Both the position numbers and the translations under genes were made by a program. Below, one piece after another: positions 5,898-7,136 of a stretch of 7,136 nucleotides of DNA. The stretch is taken from assembly GCA_002352185.1 (NCBI GenBank), contig DEHY01000178.1:7733-14868 (forward strand), written 5' to 3'. The notes beneath the pieces were generated by a model. That model searched no databases. It was not told where the DNA came from and saw only the letters and a list, made by a program, of their open reading frames with translations. The DNA is from Competibacteraceae bacterium UBA2788. GTDB lineage: Bacteria > Pseudomonadota > Gammaproteobacteria > Competibacterales > Competibacteraceae. How positions within the stretch are numbered: the first letter of the stretch is position 1; each line of letters begins with the position of its first letter.

Positions 5898-7136
5898 TTA
5901 CCCGTTCCGCTCGCCGGATTCGGCCACTGCCGTCTCGCTGCGCGGCCTGGCGCGGGCGATTGCCGCTTCAATGGGCGGTTTTCCGGCTTCCGGCCCGGCT
6001 ATCGCCGGTTCAGGTCGCGCCGGCGCTTTCTGCCGTAGCTTGGCTTCCCGTTCCTGCTTCTCGCGCTCCAGCCGTTCCATCCGGGCCTGATGCCGCTGCC
6101 GGGCCAGTTCCGCCCGCTGTTTTTCCTTCTCCTGCGCCCAGATTTCATTCTTGGCGTAGCGGTAGTACTGCACCAGCGGGATATGGCTGGGGCAGACATA
6201 GCTGCAACAACCGCACTCAATGCAACTGAACAGGTGGTAATCCTGAGCCTTGTCGAATTCCTTGGCGCGGGCGTGCCAGTACAACTGCTGCGGCAGCAGG
6301 TTGGCCGGGCAGACATCTACGCAGTCGCCACAACGGGTGCAGGGCATGACCGGCAGTTCCGGGGTCAGCTCGCCAAGGCCGGCGGCGAGGATGCAATTGG
6401 TGGCCTTGGTGACTGGCATCGCATCCGTATGCATGGCGAATCCCATCATCGGTCCGCCCATGATCAGTCGCTCGACGCCATCCAGATAGCCGCCGCACTG
6501 AGCGATCAGATCCGCAAACGCGGTGCCCAACAGGGCATCAATATTCTGTGGCCGGGCCACATGACCGGTCACAGTAACGATCCGGGAAATGACCGGCTCG
6601 CCGCAATTGACGGCGCGGTGGAGGGTGTAGGCGGTGGCGACGTTGAAGCACTGTACGCCAATGTCGGTGGAGCGCCCCTTGAACGGGGCTTCCTTGTTGG
6701 TCAGCAACTTGGTGAGCTGCTTGGCGCCGCCGCTGGGATAGCGGGTCGGCACCGGACGCACCGCATAGCCGGTCCCGGCGCAGGCTGCGCGCATGGCGGC
6801 AATGGCTTCCGGCTTGTCGTCCTCAATCCCGATCAACACTTCCTGTGGATTCAGCAGGTGCGCCAGGATGTGAATGCCGGCGACGATCTCCTCTGCTCGC
6901 TCGCGCATGATCAGGTCATCGCAGGTCATCCACGGCTCGCACTCGGCGCCGTTCAGAATCAGGTGATCCAGCCGTTCGCAATGACCGCTCAGATTCATCT
7001 TGACCGCGCTGGGAAATACCGCTCCGCCTAACCCGACCACTCCGGCGTTACGGATCGCATTCCGCAGATCGCTGGGATGCAAGCGGCGATAATCCAGCGG
7101 CTTGCGCTCGATCCAGCGGTCCTCGCCATCGGCTTC
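5898..7136 (-). CDS. rnfC: Rnf electron transport complex subunit C, partial at the 5' end
   Basis: RnfC is the peripheral cytoplasmic subunit of the Rnf complex. It carries the NADH/FMN site and passes electrons to or from the ferredoxin side. The frame is open to the window edge, so 412 residues are seen and the N-terminal part, perhaps 100-130 residues, is missing. The first 18 in-window residues (EADGEDRWIERKPLDY...) precede a TTG at 7082 that is an internal Leu, not a start. Counting from that Leu, GVVGLGGAVFPSAVKM (14-29) and ILNGAECEP (42-50) match the complex I 51-kDa-like fold. Two 4Fe-4S motifs follow, CxxCxxCxxxC at 248-258 and at 287-297. The C-terminal 80 residues form a charged helix rich in Lys, Glu, Arg and Gln, then an Ala/Pro-rich tail. 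Such tails vary widely in RnfC, and this one is short compared with those of enterobacteria. Confidence 0.95.
   Translation of the reverse strand, partial: EADGEDRWIERKPLDYRRLHPSDLRNAIRNAGVVGLGGAVFPSAVKMNLSGHCERLDHLILNGAECEPWMTCDDLIMRERAEEIVAGIHILAHLLNPQEVLIGIEDDKPEAIAAMRAACAGTGYAVRPVPTRYPSGGAKQLTKLLTNKEAPFKGRSTDIGVQCFNVATAYTLHRAVNCGEPVISRIVTVTGHVARPQNIDALLGTAFADLIAQCGGYLDGVERLIMGGPMMGFAMHTDAMPVTKATNCILAAGLGELTPELPVMPCTRCGDCVDVCPANLLPQQLYWHARAKEFDKAQDYHLFSCIECGCCSYVCPSHIPLVQYYRYAKNEIWAQEKEKQRAELARQRHQARMERLEREKQEREAKLRQKAPARPEPAIAGPEAGKPPIEAAIARARPRSETAVAESGERNG

Noticed and set aside
6090..7031. 313-codon open frame on the + strand opposite rnfC
   Set aside because: It lies wholly antisense to rnfC, which has clear 4Fe-4S motifs. 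Its composition is that of a shadow frame in GC-rich DNA.

Overview
The window reads as chromosomal DNA of a GC-rich, Gram-negative gammaproteobacterium. The evidence is an Rnf electron-transport operon in the gammaproteobacterial order C-D-G-E, and a protein whose N-terminal part resembles the SrfA virulence-factor family. The genus cannot be fixed from the sequence. A Competibacter-like lineage would fit, but that is only an impression. No RNA gene, CRISPR array, transposase or phage gene was seen.

Left part (28-2320, + strand): two genes for single-pass membrane proteins. The first is a 648-residue SrfA-like protein with a cytoplasmic N-terminal domain, a central membrane helix, a long Pro/Ala-rich stalk and a C-terminal beta-sandwich-like domain of the YfaP/DUF2135 kind. 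Ten bases downstream lies a 111-residue protein that repeats only the central module of the first: membrane helix, spacer, short charged helix, cysteine. They look like an operon of cell-envelope proteins of unknown function. The srfB and srfC genes found with srfA elsewhere are not in the window.

Middle (2321-3415, + strand): a LacI/GalR-family repressor with a TTG start. A near-palindrome with a central CG lies 28 bases upstream of that start and is a candidate autoregulatory operator.

Right part (3418-7136, - strand): the 3' four genes of an rnf operon. These are rnfC (5' end outside the window), rnfD, rnfG and rnfE, packed with a 0-bp junction, a 4-bp ATGA overlap and a 13-bp gap. The products form most of the membrane Rnf complex, which couples electron flow between ferredoxin and NAD to ion movement across the inner membrane. 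RnfC carries two 4Fe-4S motifs, RnfD and RnfG each carry a Thr flavinylation motif, and RnfE has the conserved membrane cysteines. rnfA and rnfB would lie beyond the right edge.

The most unusual observation is a second, orphaned copy of the C-terminal end of rnfG directly after rnfE. It is 33 codons long, starts across the rnfE stop codon in another frame, and ends two bases from the end of the convergent lacI-type gene. The 53-base core matches the intact rnfG at 46 positions, and six of the seven differences are silent third-codon changes. The rnf operon end therefore seems to have been rebuilt by recombination between diverged rnf copies, and rnfE is now flanked by direct repeats.
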